From Thermocatellispora tengchongensis (lineage in GTDB: Bacteria; Actinomycetota; Actinomycetes; Streptosporangiales; Streptosporangiaceae), in assembly GCF_014202315.1 (NCBI RefSeq), contig NZ_JACHGN010000006.1, positions 248,001 through 312,000 on the forward strand: 64,000 nucleotides of DNA, read 5' to 3'. Under the pieces are notes generated by a model. That model had not been told where the DNA came from. It saw only the letters and a program-made list of their open reading frames with translations, and did no database searches. Each line of letters opens with the position of its first letter. The stretch's first letter is position 1. Shown here one piece after another: positions 33,162 through 41,481 of this stretch. The translations under genes were made by a program, and so were the position numbers.

Positions 33162-34355
33162 TCAACGGGAGGCGATGGCGCGCGCTTGTCGGATGCGGTC
33201 CAGAGCCGCCAGCGGGCTCAGGCCGTAGTGGTAGAGGTCCACGCGATCCACGGACAGATCGCGGGCGACGCCGAGTTTCCGGGCCAGATTCTCGGCGGAG
33301 TCGCAGTCGGGGCTCATCGGGCGCAGGGCGACGCCCAGCCGGGCGTCGCCGCCGGCGAGGGCGCGGTAGGCGGTGACCTCCTCACCGACCCGTGCCGGGT
33401 CGCGGGCGTAGGGGGTGAGCGTGATCGGGCACAGCGGCGCCAGGGCGGCGGGGTCGGCGCCCAGCAGGCGGGCCGACTCCGCGCCGGGAGGCCCGGCGGG
33501 ACGCCCGTCCGCCCAGCCGAGCAGCCCGGCGGACAGGTCCAGCAGCCGCGGCGTCACCCCGGCGCGGGCCGCCGCGGCGGCCACCTCGGCGATCAGGGAG
33601 GTCACCCGCTCGCAGCGCGCGTCCAGGTACTCGCCCAGCCCGGCCCGCCAGACGTCCCCGGCCGGGCCGCCGCCGGTCAGGCACGCCTCTACGTGCGTCC
33701 GGGCCGCGGCCAGCAGGTCGCGTACGGGCACGCCGCGCCCGGCCGCCGCCTCGCGGCAGTGGCGGCAGAAGCACAGGCCGAGCAGGAGCAGGGCCGTGGC
33801 GTCCAGCGGCACCGAGCGGCGCTCGTGCCCGTACCCGTGCTCGAACGGCAGCCAGTGCGGGGCCTCGGCGAGCAGGGTGCCGACCGGGTAGCGGCACACG
33901 TCCTCGGTGAGGGCCACGGCGTACGCGCGGACCCCCGGGTCGGCGGGGCACAGCACGTGCGGGTACGGGTCGCCGTACAGGTTGCGCACGATCCCGGGCC
34001 GGTCGGGCGCGTGCCCGTCGTCGTGCAGGTACACCACCCAGGCGTCCACGGCCACCCCGTACTCGCCGGCCCGCTCGCACACCTCGCCGAGCAGGTCCCG
34101 GCCCATGGCGAACGCGCTCGGCCGAGGGCGCAGCGCCGGGTCGGGGTAGCGGCCCGGCTCGGGCGCGAAGCACACGCCCGCCCCGCCGGTCGCCACCCGG
34201 CGCAGCGGGTTGTGCGGCAGCAGGTCGCGGGCGTTGTGGTAGGCGGCGGCGGGCGCGATCCGCTCGACGCCGGCGCGCTCGCGCACGTTCGCCAGGACCG
34301 TGCCGACGCCCTCGCCGGCCAGGTCCAGGGCGCCGCAGAAGATCGAGACCTCCAC
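33162..34355 (-). CDS. Probable TIM-barrel protein (glycosidase-like), unknown function
   Basis: 397 aa from a GTG at 34355. Alternating beta/alpha segments suggest a TIM barrel: YHNARDLLPHNPLRRV, VDAWVVYLHDDGHAPDRPG, YPHVLCPADPGVRAYAVALTEDVCRY, LLAEAPHWLPFEHGYGHERR, then CFCRHC. The pattern of Asp/Glu and aromatic residues at strand ends is like glycoside hydrolases, but I cannot name a family. No signal peptide, so cytoplasmic. It sits between the SDR and the secreted glycosidase with gaps of 9 and 23 bp. Confidence 0.72.
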   Translation of the reverse strand: MEVSIFCGALDLAGEGVGTVLANVRERAGVERIAPAAAYHNARDLLPHNPLRRVATGGAGVCFAPEPGRYPDPALRPRPSAFAMGRDLLGEVCERAGEYGVAVDAWVVYLHDDGHAPDRPGIVRNLYGDPYPHVLCPADPGVRAYAVALTEDVCRYPVGTLLAEAPHWLPFEHGYGHERRSVPLDATALLLLGLCFCRHCREAAAGRGVPVRDLLAAARTHVEACLTGGGPAGDVWRAGLGEYLDARCERVTSLIAEVAAAAARAGVTPRLLDLSAGLLGWADGRPAGPPGAESARLLGADPAALAPLCPITLTPYARDPARVGEEVTAYRALAGGDARLGVALRPMSPDCDSAENLARKLGVARDLSVDRVDLYHYGLSPLAALDRIRQARAIASR

Positions 34356-34364
34356 CGCCGCCCC

Positions 34365-35105
34365 CTACATGCCCACGGTGAGGCCGCCGTCCACGACCAG
34401 CGCGTGCCCGGTGACGTAGGAGGCGTCGTCGCCGGCGAGGAACGCCACCGCCGCGGCGATCTCCTCCGGGGCGGCGAAGCGGCGCAGCGGGATGCGCCCG
34501 GTGAACCGTTCCCGGTCGGCCTCGCCCCAGCCGCCCTCCTCCCAGATCTCGGTCCAGGTGGAGCCGGGGCAGACCGCGTTGACCCGCACCCCGTACGGCG
34601 CGTACTCCAGGGCCAGGGTCTGCGTGGCCGACACCAGGGCCGCCTTGGAGGCGTTGTAGTGCAGCATGTCCGGCTGGCCGCGCAGGGCGTTGACCGAGGC
34701 CACGTTCACGATCGAGCCGCGCCCGGCCGCGCACATGCCCCGCCCGGCCTCGCGGGCGAGGAAGACGGCGGCCTCCAGGTTGACCCGCAGCACCCGCTCC
34801 AGCTCCGCCGGGGTCAGCTCCTCCAGCGGGATGCGCGGCGCCACGGCGGCGTTGTTCACCAGCACGTCGTACGGGGCGGAGCGCGCGGCCAGCCAGGCGG
34901 CCATGGCCTCGTGGTCGGCGACGTCGGCCACCAGCGGCTCCACCTCGCCGTGGGCGGCCAGGCCGGCGACCGCGGCCTCCAGCGGGCCGGCCTGCACGTC
35001 GCAGGCGGTCACCCGCATGCCGCCCGCCGCGAGCCGGGCCGCTATCGCGCGGCCGATGCCGCGGGCGGCCCCGGTGACCAGCGCGGTGCGCACCGGCGCG
35101 GTCAT
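34365..35105 (-). CDS. Short-chain dehydrogenase/reductase
   Basis: 246 aa, classical SDR: TGAARGIG cofactor motif at 11-18, NNAAV near 87-91, catalytic Ser in IVNVASVN and Tyr-x3-Lys in HYNASKAAL near 151-159, and a C-terminal VTGHALVVDGGLTVGM. It should oxidise or reduce a sugar, sugar acid or polyol hydroxyl with NAD(P). Start ATG overlaps the stop of the amidohydrolase gene, so it belongs to the same catabolic operon. Confidence 0.92.
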   Translation of the reverse strand: MTAPVRTALVTGAARGIGRAIAARLAAGGMRVTACDVQAGPLEAAVAGLAAHGEVEPLVADVADHEAMAAWLAARSAPYDVLVNNAAVAPRIPLEELTPAELERVLRVNLEAAVFLAREAGRGMCAAGRGSIVNVASVNALRGQPDMLHYNASKAALVSATQTLALEYAPYGVRVNAVCPGSTWTEIWEEGGWGEADRERFTGRIPLRRFAAPEEIAAAVAFLAGDDASYVTGHALVVDGGLTVGM

Positions 35106-35920
35106 GCCCGCCTCCCGATCGCCGGCGCGGGCTCCAGCGGCCCGAACAGGGCCGCCGCGTTGGCTCCCAGCACCCGCTCCTTGGCCGCCCGGTCCACCCG
35201 GGCGTACACGCAGCCGCCGAACTGGAGCGGGGCGTTCATGAACGGCATGTCGCTGCCGTACAGCAGGCGCTCCGCGCCCAGCTCGGCCACCAGGAACTCC
35301 ACCACGCCGTCCCAGGACAGCGGGCCGGTGAGGTCGAGATGGATGTTGGGCCGCTCGCCGACCACGTCCACCACCCGGTCCAGGCCGTAGTCCAGCCCGG
35401 CGTGCCCGAGCAGCAGCGGGACCGTGGGGTACTCGTCGGCCAGGGCGGCGAACACCCCGAGCGGGTCGCCGCCGAAGTAGCTGTGCGACAGCACCGGCAC
35501 GCGGCGCTCGGCGGCGAACTCCCACACCGGCCGGTAGGCGGGGCCGTCCAGCGGGTAGTCGCCGTGCAGCTCCGGGTGGAGCTTGATGCCCCGGAACGCC
35601 GGGTCGGCGAAGCAGCGCTCCAGCTCGCCGCGGACCTCGGCGGCGTAGTTGGGGTTGACGCAGCAGTAGCCGAGCACCCGGCCGGGGTGCCGCCGCGCGG
35701 CCTCGGCCACCTGGTCGTTGCCGAAGCGGTAGTCGGCGTAGATGCCCGCGTGCGCGGCCACCACGGCCACGTCCACCCCGAGCAGGTCCATCACCTCGAC
35801 CATGGCGTCGATGTCATGGCCGGGGATGTGGAAGTTGCGGAAGGCGCCCAGGTGGCAGTGGACGTCCACCACCAGCGGCCAGCGCGCGTCCCCCTCCACC
35901 GGCGGGGTCTCAGCCGGCAT
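35102..35920 (-). CDS. Amidohydrolase-2 family hydrolase or decarboxylase (lactonase-like)
   Basis: 272 aa, TIM-barrel amidohydrolase with intact metal-site motifs: HCHLG at 21-25 (His-x-His), GIKLHPE near 109-115, LSHSYFGG near 143-150, LLLGHAGL near 169-176 and LYGSDMPF near 219-226. Related enzymes hydrolyse sugar lactones or dicarboxylate lactones or decarboxylate aromatic acids. In this operon, with an enolase-superfamily enzyme and an SDR, a sugar lactonase role is plausible. It overlaps the neighbouring amidohydrolase-fold gene by 11 bp. Confidence 0.87.
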   Translation of the reverse strand: MPAETPPVEGDARWPLVVDVHCHLGAFRNFHIPGHDIDAMVEVMDLLGVDVAVVAAHAGIYADYRFGNDQVAEAARRHPGRVLGYCCVNPNYAAEVRGELERCFADPAFRGIKLHPELHGDYPLDGPAYRPVWEFAAERRVPVLSHSYFGGDPLGVFAALADEYPTVPLLLGHAGLDYGLDRVVDVVGERPNIHLDLTGPLSWDGVVEFLVAELGAERLLYGSDMPFMNAPLQFGGCVYARVDRAAKERVLGANAAALFGPLEPAPAIGRRA

Positions 35921-36725
35921 ACGCGATCTCCTCCTTCACGGTCACGGCGGCGAGCAGCCCGGCCAGGGTGCCCGAGGCGATCAGCTCCCGGTCGGCGGCG
36001 GGCAGGCCGGCGCCGTCGAGCTGCATCCGGGCCCCGCCCATCGAGCGCAGCGGGTAGCCCGAGCCGAAGACCACCCGGTGGGCGCCGAACCGCGAGCACA
36101 GATCCTCCAGGCCGCGGTGCACGTTGAAGCCCGCCGACTGGACGTACAGGTTGCCGAACCGCTTCAGCAGCGGGTACAGCGTGCGGTTGTTGCGGCCCTG
36201 GACGTCCATGAGGATCACCGGCAGCCCGGGGTGACCCTCGGCCAGGTCGTGGACCTCCCGCCACGGCGGCTCGCCGCGGCGGAACAGGGTGAAGTCGACC
36301 GCGAGCGGCATCCGCACCCGCTCCAGCGCCGCGAGCAGCTCGCCGGAGCACCACGGAGCCAGCGAGAACCGGTGCCCGGCCATCTCCGACGACGGGAAGA
36401 TCCTGGCCATCCGCACCCCGGCCGCCAGCAGCCCGGCCACCAGCTCCTCCGGTTCGGGCACCTCCCCGGTGTGCGGCGGCAGCACCACCCCGACCGGGCG
36501 CAGTCGCTCCCGCACGCCCTCCGGCGCCCGCCCCAGCTCGCTCAGGAGCAGTTCGTTGCCGGTCTGCGGGGCGTACTCGTGGGCGAGCACGTGGTAGACG
36601 GCCGCCTCGTGAATCCCGACCCTGTCCATCTCCGCGGCCAGTTCCCCGGGCGACACCGCCCGGGTGAGGTACGGCCGGTGGCCCGACGGGCGGCCGATGA
36701 ATGTGTTGCAGTCGAGATAGCGCAA
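35910..36725 (-). CDS. Amidohydrolase-fold protein lacking usual metal ligands
   Basis: 271 aa from a TTG at 36725 (GAGG about 7 nt upstream). It is co-linear with amidohydrolase-2 proteins, but the first strand reads LDCNTFIG instead of a His-x-His motif, and the usual GSDxP segment reads VVFGSGYPL, losing the catalytic Asp. A heteromeric partner or a metal-independent activity is possible. It directly precedes and overlaps a canonical family member, which suggests the two products act together. Confidence 0.8.
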   Translation of the reverse strand: MRYLDCNTFIGRPSGHRPYLTRAVSPGELAAEMDRVGIHEAAVYHVLAHEYAPQTGNELLLSELGRAPEGVRERLRPVGVVLPPHTGEVPEPEELVAGLLAAGVRMARIFPSSEMAGHRFSLAPWCSGELLAALERVRMPLAVDFTLFRRGEPPWREVHDLAEGHPGLPVILMDVQGRNNRTLYPLLKRFGNLYVQSAGFNVHRGLEDLCSRFGAHRVVFGSGYPLRSMGGARMQLDGAGLPAADRELIASGTLAGLLAAVTVKEEIAYAG

Positions 36726-36802
36726 AGAAGATCCTCGCTTCCAGAACAGGTGGTCGTCCCGGCTCCGGGAGGCCGGGCCGGCGAGCGGGTGCGGAGCCGG
36801 GG

Positions 36803-37987
36803 TCAGGGCGCGGGCGCCGCCGGGCGGGCCGTCCGCCGGTCGGCGGCCTCGCTCCGGTACGCCCCCCGCACGCCGCGTCCCGGGGTGTCGGTGCGGTACT
36901 CCGCCAGGGCGTCGTGGTCGAGTTCGACGCCCAGGCCCGGACCGGTGGGCGGGAGCAGGAAGCCGTCGCGCACCTCCAGGCCGGTGCGTACGACGTCGCC
37001 GGCGTGGTACAGGTGCCCGGCCACGTCGCTGGGCTGGTCGAGCCGGGGCGAGCTGAAGGCCACGTGCGCGGCGGCGGCGGTGCCGATGCCCAGCTCCGGC
37101 ATGCTGCCGACGGCCACCCCGGCCCCGGCCGCCGCGCACATGTCGGCGATCCGCCTGGCCTGGACCGGGCCGCCGGCCTCCGGGACGTACACGTTGACGA
37201 TGTCGGCGGCGCCCGCCCGCAGCACCCGCCAGGCGTCCGCGGCCGACCACACGCTCTCGTCGGCCATGATCGGCAAGCCGGACGCGGCGCGCAGCTCGGC
37301 CATGCCGTCCACGTCGTCGGCGGGCAGCGGCTGCTCGACGGACAGCACGCCGTACGGCTCCAGCCGCCGCACCAGCCGCAGCGCCTCCTTGGCCGGCCGG
37401 CACGCCATGTTGAGGTCCACGCGGATTCCGAGACCGTCGCCGAACTCGGCGCGCAGCCGGGCCACGGCCTCCACCAGCCGCTCGTGGTCGCCGCCGCCCT
37501 TCACCTTCAGTGTGGTGAACCCCTCGCCCACCAGCCGCCTGGCCCGGTCCAGCACCTCTTCGACGGGCGCGATGGGCAGCGACATGGACAGCGGCACGCG
37601 CTCGCGCGCCCGGCCGCCCAGCAGGTCGTAGACGGGCCGGCCGGCCGCCTTGCCCGCCAGGTCCAGCATGGCGGTCTCCACCGCGGCCACCGCGGCCAGG
37701 GAGTGCCTGCCGAAGGCGAGCAGCCGGGCCGCCGTCTCCTGGAAGCGGGTCGTGCCGAACGGGTCGGCGCCGACCACGGCGGGGGCCAGCAGCCCGTTGA
37801 CCGTGTCGCACAGCGACGCCCCCGAGCCGTGCCAGATGAGCGAGATCTCGCCCAGGCCGATCGTGCCGTCGTCGGCCTCGGCGATGACGATCCCGTAGTC
37901 GGAGGTCGCCTGCACGCCCAGCGCCGAGGTGAACGGCTCGTGCAGCGGCACCGACACCGGCACGGCCTCAAGCCGCGCGATCCTCAT
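36803..37987 (-). CDS. Enolase-superfamily (muconate lactonising/mandelate racemase-like) enzyme
   Basis: 394 aa from the ATG at 37987. Capping domain at about 1-125, then the barrel with the K-x-K pair K161/K163 (TLKVKGGG) and metal ligands D191 (VDLN), E218 (VEQPL) and D243 (MADES). The second general-base Lys of the MLE subgroup, expected in a VNVK-like strand, is replaced (DIVNVYVPEAGG, Tyr near 267), so the reaction may be a dehydration or epimerisation needing one base. Operon context suggests an acid-sugar dehydratase or cycloisomerase. It follows the permease stop by 5 bp. Confidence 0.88.
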   Translation of the reverse strand: MRIARLEAVPVSVPLHEPFTSALGVQATSDYGIVIAEADDGTIGLGEISLIWHGSGASLCDTVNGLLAPAVVGADPFGTTRFQETAARLLAFGRHSLAAVAAVETAMLDLAGKAAGRPVYDLLGGRARERVPLSMSLPIAPVEEVLDRARRLVGEGFTTLKVKGGGDHERLVEAVARLRAEFGDGLGIRVDLNMACRPAKEALRLVRRLEPYGVLSVEQPLPADDVDGMAELRAASGLPIMADESVWSAADAWRVLRAGAADIVNVYVPEAGGPVQARRIADMCAAAGAGVAVGSMPELGIGTAAAAHVAFSSPRLDQPSDVAGHLYHAGDVVRTGLEVRDGFLLPPTGPGLGVELDHDALAEYRTDTPGRGVRGAYRSEAADRRTARPAAPAP

Positions 37988-37992
37988 GTGAC

Positions 37993-38850
37993 TCACCCCT
38001 TGGCCGATCCGGCCAGCACGTCGGAGAAGAAGTAGCGTTGGAGCACCAGGAAGATGACCACCACCGGCAGCGAGGCGATCACGGCGATGGCCGCGATGTG
38101 GTGCCAGTTGGAGGTCAGCGTGGACATGAAGTACTGCAGGCCGACCGAGATGGTGAACCTGGTGTGGTCCCGCATGATCACCAGCGGCCACAGGAAGTCG
38201 CTCCACGTCAGGGTGAAGACGAGGATCGCCGAGGTCGCCAGCGGGGCCTTGACCAGGGGCAGCATCACCCGGAACAGCAGCCGCGGCGGCGAGCAGCCGT
38301 CGATGACCGCCGCCTCCTCCAGTTCGTCGGGCAGCCCGCCGAACGCCTCCCGCAGGATGTAGACCGACAGCCACAGGTTCAGCGCGGCCGTGGGCACGAT
38401 GATGCCCAGCAGGTTGTCGGTGAGGCCCATCTCCTTGGTGGCCACGAACAGCGGCAGCATGATCGCCGGGAACGGGACGACCATCGTGCCGAGCCCCAGC
38501 AGGAACAGCAGCCGCCGCCCCTTGAAGCGGAACCGGCCCAGCGCGAAGCCCAGCAGCGCCGCCGCGGAGACGTTCAGCAGCACCGTGCCGGCCGAGACGA
38601 TCAGGCTGTTGGCGAAGTACTGCTGGACGTCGGCCTGGTTCCACACGTAGGCGTAGTTGTCCAGGGTCGGATCGGCCGGGATGATCTCCGGCGGCACCGA
38701 GAAGACGTCGCCGCGGTCCTTGACCGAGGTCGAGACCAGCCAGAGCAGCGGACCCACCGCGAGCAGCGCGGCGGCGCCCAGGATGACCACGATCACCGCA
38801 CGGCTCACCGGGCCGAACGCGGCCCGCCCGGTGCCGGCCGGCGCGCTCAT
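37993..38850 (-). CDS. Carbohydrate ABC transporter permease (MalG/UgpE-like)
   Basis: 285 aa from the ATG at 38850, overlapping the other permease stop by 4 bp. Six transmembrane helices, with the ABC-binding EAA loop EAFGGLPDELEEAAVIDGCSP near 180-200. C terminus QRYFFSDVLAGSAKG is typical of the CUT1 MalG-type subunit. It pairs with the preceding permease and lipoprotein to import an oligosaccharide or sugar acid. As usual for actinomycetes no ATPase is encoded in the operon, so a shared MsiK-like ATPase is likely used. Confidence 0.94.
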   Translation of the reverse strand: MSAPAGTGRAAFGPVSRAVIVVILGAAALLAVGPLLWLVSTSVKDRGDVFSVPPEIIPADPTLDNYAYVWNQADVQQYFANSLIVSAGTVLLNVSAAALLGFALGRFRFKGRRLLFLLGLGTMVVPFPAIMLPLFVATKEMGLTDNLLGIIVPTAALNLWLSVYILREAFGGLPDELEEAAVIDGCSPPRLLFRVMLPLVKAPLATSAILVFTLTWSDFLWPLVIMRDHTRFTISVGLQYFMSTLTSNWHHIAAIAVIASLPVVVIFLVLQRYFFSDVLAGSAKG

Positions 38851-39791
38851 CGCCGCCTCCCGGCCAGGCGCAGGCCCAGCATGACCAGGCCCAGGACGAG
38901 CGCCAGCAGGACCACCGCCATGGCGCTGCCGTAGCCGAACTTGAAGTACGAGAAGGCCGTCTCCCAGATGTGGTAGGCCGTGTTCTTGCTGGCGTTCACC
39001 GGACCGCCCCCGGTCAGCACGTAGATCTCGTCGAAGGTGCGCATCGCGGCGACGAAGGCGATCACCGAGCTGAGCACGATCGAGCCCCGCAGTTGCGGCA
39101 CCACCACGCTGAAGAACGTGCGCACGTGGCCGGCGCCGTCGATGGAGGCGGCCTCGAAGAGCTCGCCGGGCGTGGTCGCCAGCCCGGCCAGGTAGATCAG
39201 CAGGTAGATGCCGAAGGCCCGCCACACGATGACCCCGATCACCGACCAGATCGCCCAGCCCGGGTCCGACAGCCACGAGATCGGCTCGTCGATCAGGCCC
39301 AGCGCCGTCAGGCCGTGGTTGAGCAGGCCGTTGTCGTCCAGCATCCACTTCCAGGCCACCGACGAGACGATGATCGGCACGACCACGGGCAGGTAGAGGA
39401 CCGTGCGGAAGAACCGCCGGAACGGGATGCCGCGATGGATCCAGTACGCCACCGGCAGCGGCAGGCAGACCAGCAGCACGGTGACCGCCACCGTGATGAC
39501 GCCGGAGTTGAGCAGGGTGCGGTGGAACACCGAGTCCGACACCAGCGCCTGGTACTGCCGCGTCCCCACCCACGAGGCGGGGGTCAGGCCGTTGAAGTCG
39601 GTGAAGCTGAACAGCAGCGTGTTCAGCGCCGGGTAGAGGACGAAACCGCCGATCAGTCCCACGGCGGGGACGGCCAGCAGCCATCCCCACCGCGTGTCCC
39701 TGACCTCGCGCCACGCCCGGCCGGCGGCCCGCACCGGGGCCGGCTCGGCGCGGCGCGCCTGGGCCATCGAACCGCTCACCGAACCGCTCAC
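38847..39791 (-). CDS. Carbohydrate ABC transporter permease (MalF/UgpA-like)
   Basis: 314 aa from a GTG at 39791 that overlaps the binding-protein stop. A second GTG 12 bp downstream arises from a duplicated GTGAGCGGTTCG and an ATG follows it, so the exact start is uncertain. Six transmembrane helices; EAA loop TTPGELFEAASIDGAGHVR near 195-213. C-terminal part continues into a seventh hydrophobic stretch with Arg-rich end. CUT1 family importer subunit. Confidence 0.93.
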   Translation of the reverse strand: MSGSVSGSMAQARRAEPAPVRAAGRAWREVRDTRWGWLLAVPAVGLIGGFVLYPALNTLLFSFTDFNGLTPASWVGTRQYQALVSDSVFHRTLLNSGVITVAVTVLLVCLPLPVAYWIHRGIPFRRFFRTVLYLPVVVPIIVSSVAWKWMLDDNGLLNHGLTALGLIDEPISWLSDPGWAIWSVIGVIVWRAFGIYLLIYLAGLATTPGELFEAASIDGAGHVRTFFSVVVPQLRGSIVLSSVIAFVAAMRTFDEIYVLTGGGPVNASKNTAYHIWETAFSYFKFGYGSAMAVVLLALVLGLVMLGLRLAGRRR

Positions 39792-41101
39792 TGGCCCGCC
39801 GACAGGATGCGGTTCCACTCCCGCGCCGCGTCGTCCAGGGCCGCCTTGGCCGTCTTACGGCCCAGCAGCGCCGCCTGGAACTCCGTGCGCAGCGCCGTGA
39901 ACAGCTCGGCCACCGCGGGGTGCTTGGGCCAGTAGAACTTCACCTCCTGCTCCACCAGGACCTTGGTCTCGGGGGAGGACTGGAAGTAGGGGTCCTTGGC
40001 GGTCGCGGTGAGCGCCGGCAGCACCGGCGCCTGCTTGGCCAGCTCCAGCGTGGTGGTGCTGAAGTAGCGGGCGAAGTCCAGCGCCTGCTTGGGGTTCTTG
40101 CTGGCCCGGGGGATGGCGAACTGCTGCAGGAAGCCGTTCGCCGCGCCCCCGGCGCCCTCGGGGTGGGCGGCGACCCGGAACTTCTCGAAGGTCTCCGGCT
40201 CGGTGTTGTCCTCCAGCCAGCGCAGGATCCACGGGCCGAGGAACACCATCGCGGTCTTCTCCTGCGCCAGGACCTTGGCCCCGTCCATGACGCCGCCGTT
40301 CACCGAGGTGCGCTCGATCCAGCCGTCCTTGACGCCCGCGGCGTACTGCTCCAGGTGGGCCACGGCCTCGGGGGTGGCGAAGGCCGCGGTCTTGCCGTCC
40401 GGGCTCAGCAGGGGCGCGCCCGCCTGGCCGGCCAGGATGTCGGAGGGGTTGCCGGCGTCGTTGAAGTCGTCGAGGGTCTGCACGAAGCCCGACACCCCGG
40501 TCTCGGCGTGGATCCGCTTGGCCGCGGCGAAGACCTCGTCCCAGTCGGCCGGGGGCTTGTCGGGGTCGAGCCCGGCCTCGCGGAACAGCTCGGTGTTGTA
40601 GATGAGCGCCGAGACGCTGCCGTAGAAGGGGATCGCGTACGCCTTGCCGCCGATCACGCCGGCGTCCCACAGGCCCGGGGTGTACTCGGCCGCGACGGCG
40701 GCGGGGTCGGGGGCGAGCTCGTCGATGGGGTAGATCGTGTTGGTGGCGGCGAACTTCGGCAGGATGAACGGCGTCATGTTGACGACGTCCGGCGTGGCGC
40801 CGCCGCTGATCGCGGCCAGGAGCTTGCTCTGGGTCTGCTCGAAGTCCGGGATGTCCACCCACTTGACGGTGACGCCGGGGTGGTCCTGCTCGTAGCGGCG
40901 GATGGCTCCCTCGATGTAGGGCGTGTAGCCCTCCTTGAGATTGATCGTCCAGAACTCCAGGGAGACCGGGCCGGAACCGCCTGCGGAGTCCGGCCCGCCG
41001 CCCGTGCCGCCGAAGACCCCACATGCGCTGACCAGGCCGGCCACCAGGGCGAGGGCGCCCCCGGTGAGAAGACGCCGCCGCGTCGGCTGGATCGGGTCCA
41101 C
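39788..41101 (-). CDS. Sugar-binding lipoprotein of ABC importer (CUT1)
   Basis: 437 aa from a GTG at 41101 with AAAGGAG upstream. Signal peptide with lipobox VSAC (Cys about 27), so anchored outside the membrane. Bacterial extracellular solute-binding protein type 1: LEFWTINLKEG near the N terminus, YAIPFYGSVSALIYNTELFREAGLD near 145-170, MVFLGPWILRWLE near 275. It begins the nine-gene operon and determines its substrate specificity; ligand unknown. A 19-bp operator-like site shared with two other promoters lies 55-75 bp upstream. Confidence 0.93.
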   Translation of the reverse strand: MDPIQPTRRRLLTGGALALVAGLVSACGVFGGTGGGPDSAGGSGPVSLEFWTINLKEGYTPYIEGAIRRYEQDHPGVTVKWVDIPDFEQTQSKLLAAISGGATPDVVNMTPFILPKFAATNTIYPIDELAPDPAAVAAEYTPGLWDAGVIGGKAYAIPFYGSVSALIYNTELFREAGLDPDKPPADWDEVFAAAKRIHAETGVSGFVQTLDDFNDAGNPSDILAGQAGAPLLSPDGKTAAFATPEAVAHLEQYAAGVKDGWIERTSVNGGVMDGAKVLAQEKTAMVFLGPWILRWLEDNTEPETFEKFRVAAHPEGAGGAANGFLQQFAIPRASKNPKQALDFARYFSTTTLELAKQAPVLPALTATAKDPYFQSSPETKVLVEQEVKFYWPKHPAVAELFTALRTEFQAALLGRKTAKAALDDAAREWNRILSAGQ

Positions 41102-41481
41102 GCTCTGCTCCTTTCTTCCCGAACCCCTTCACGGACGCCGGCGGATTTACCACCATGTTCGTAAATGGTTCGTTTAATGGCCGCAAGTGTGCAGGCCCGG
41201 CGCCGAGTCCGTCAAGACCCGCCCGAGCGGGGGCCGGAGCCGGAGCAGGCAGGGCCAGGGGCCGGAGGAGGCGAGGGCTGGAGGAGGCGGGGCCGGAGCC
41301 GGAGCAGGGCGGCGGCTGGGAGCCCGCGCGGGCGGGTGGGCGGCCGGAGCTGATGCGGGCGGGCGGGGTGGCCGGGGCGGACGGGTGGCCGGGGCCGGTG
41401 CTGGAGCAGGGCGTGGGCCGGAGCCGGAGCGGGCGGGTGGGGTCGGAGTCGGTGCCGGAGGGGATGGGGCTGGGAGTGTGG
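41102..41481. other. Regulatory interval with G-rich repeat tract
   Basis: 380 bp between the binding-protein start and the regulator stop. The left end holds the AT-rich promoter and operator. From about 41215 to 41480 the plus strand is strongly G/purine-rich, with three copies of GGGCCGGAGCCGGAGC (41231, 41290, 41415) and many GGG runs that could form G-quadruplexes. No convincing gene is seen. Confidence 0.6.
41157..41175. promoter_or_regulatory. Shared 19-bp operator-like site A (importer operon)
   Basis: GTTCG-TAAATGGTT-CGTTT. It aligns base for base with site B at 42860 and site C at 43064, giving the consensus TTACG-TAAATAGTT-CGTAA, an inverted repeat with a 9-bp AT-rich centre. On the minus strand it overlaps a TTGCGG-N17-TACGAA promoter-like sequence of the binding-protein gene, so repression is expected. 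Confidence 0.65.
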
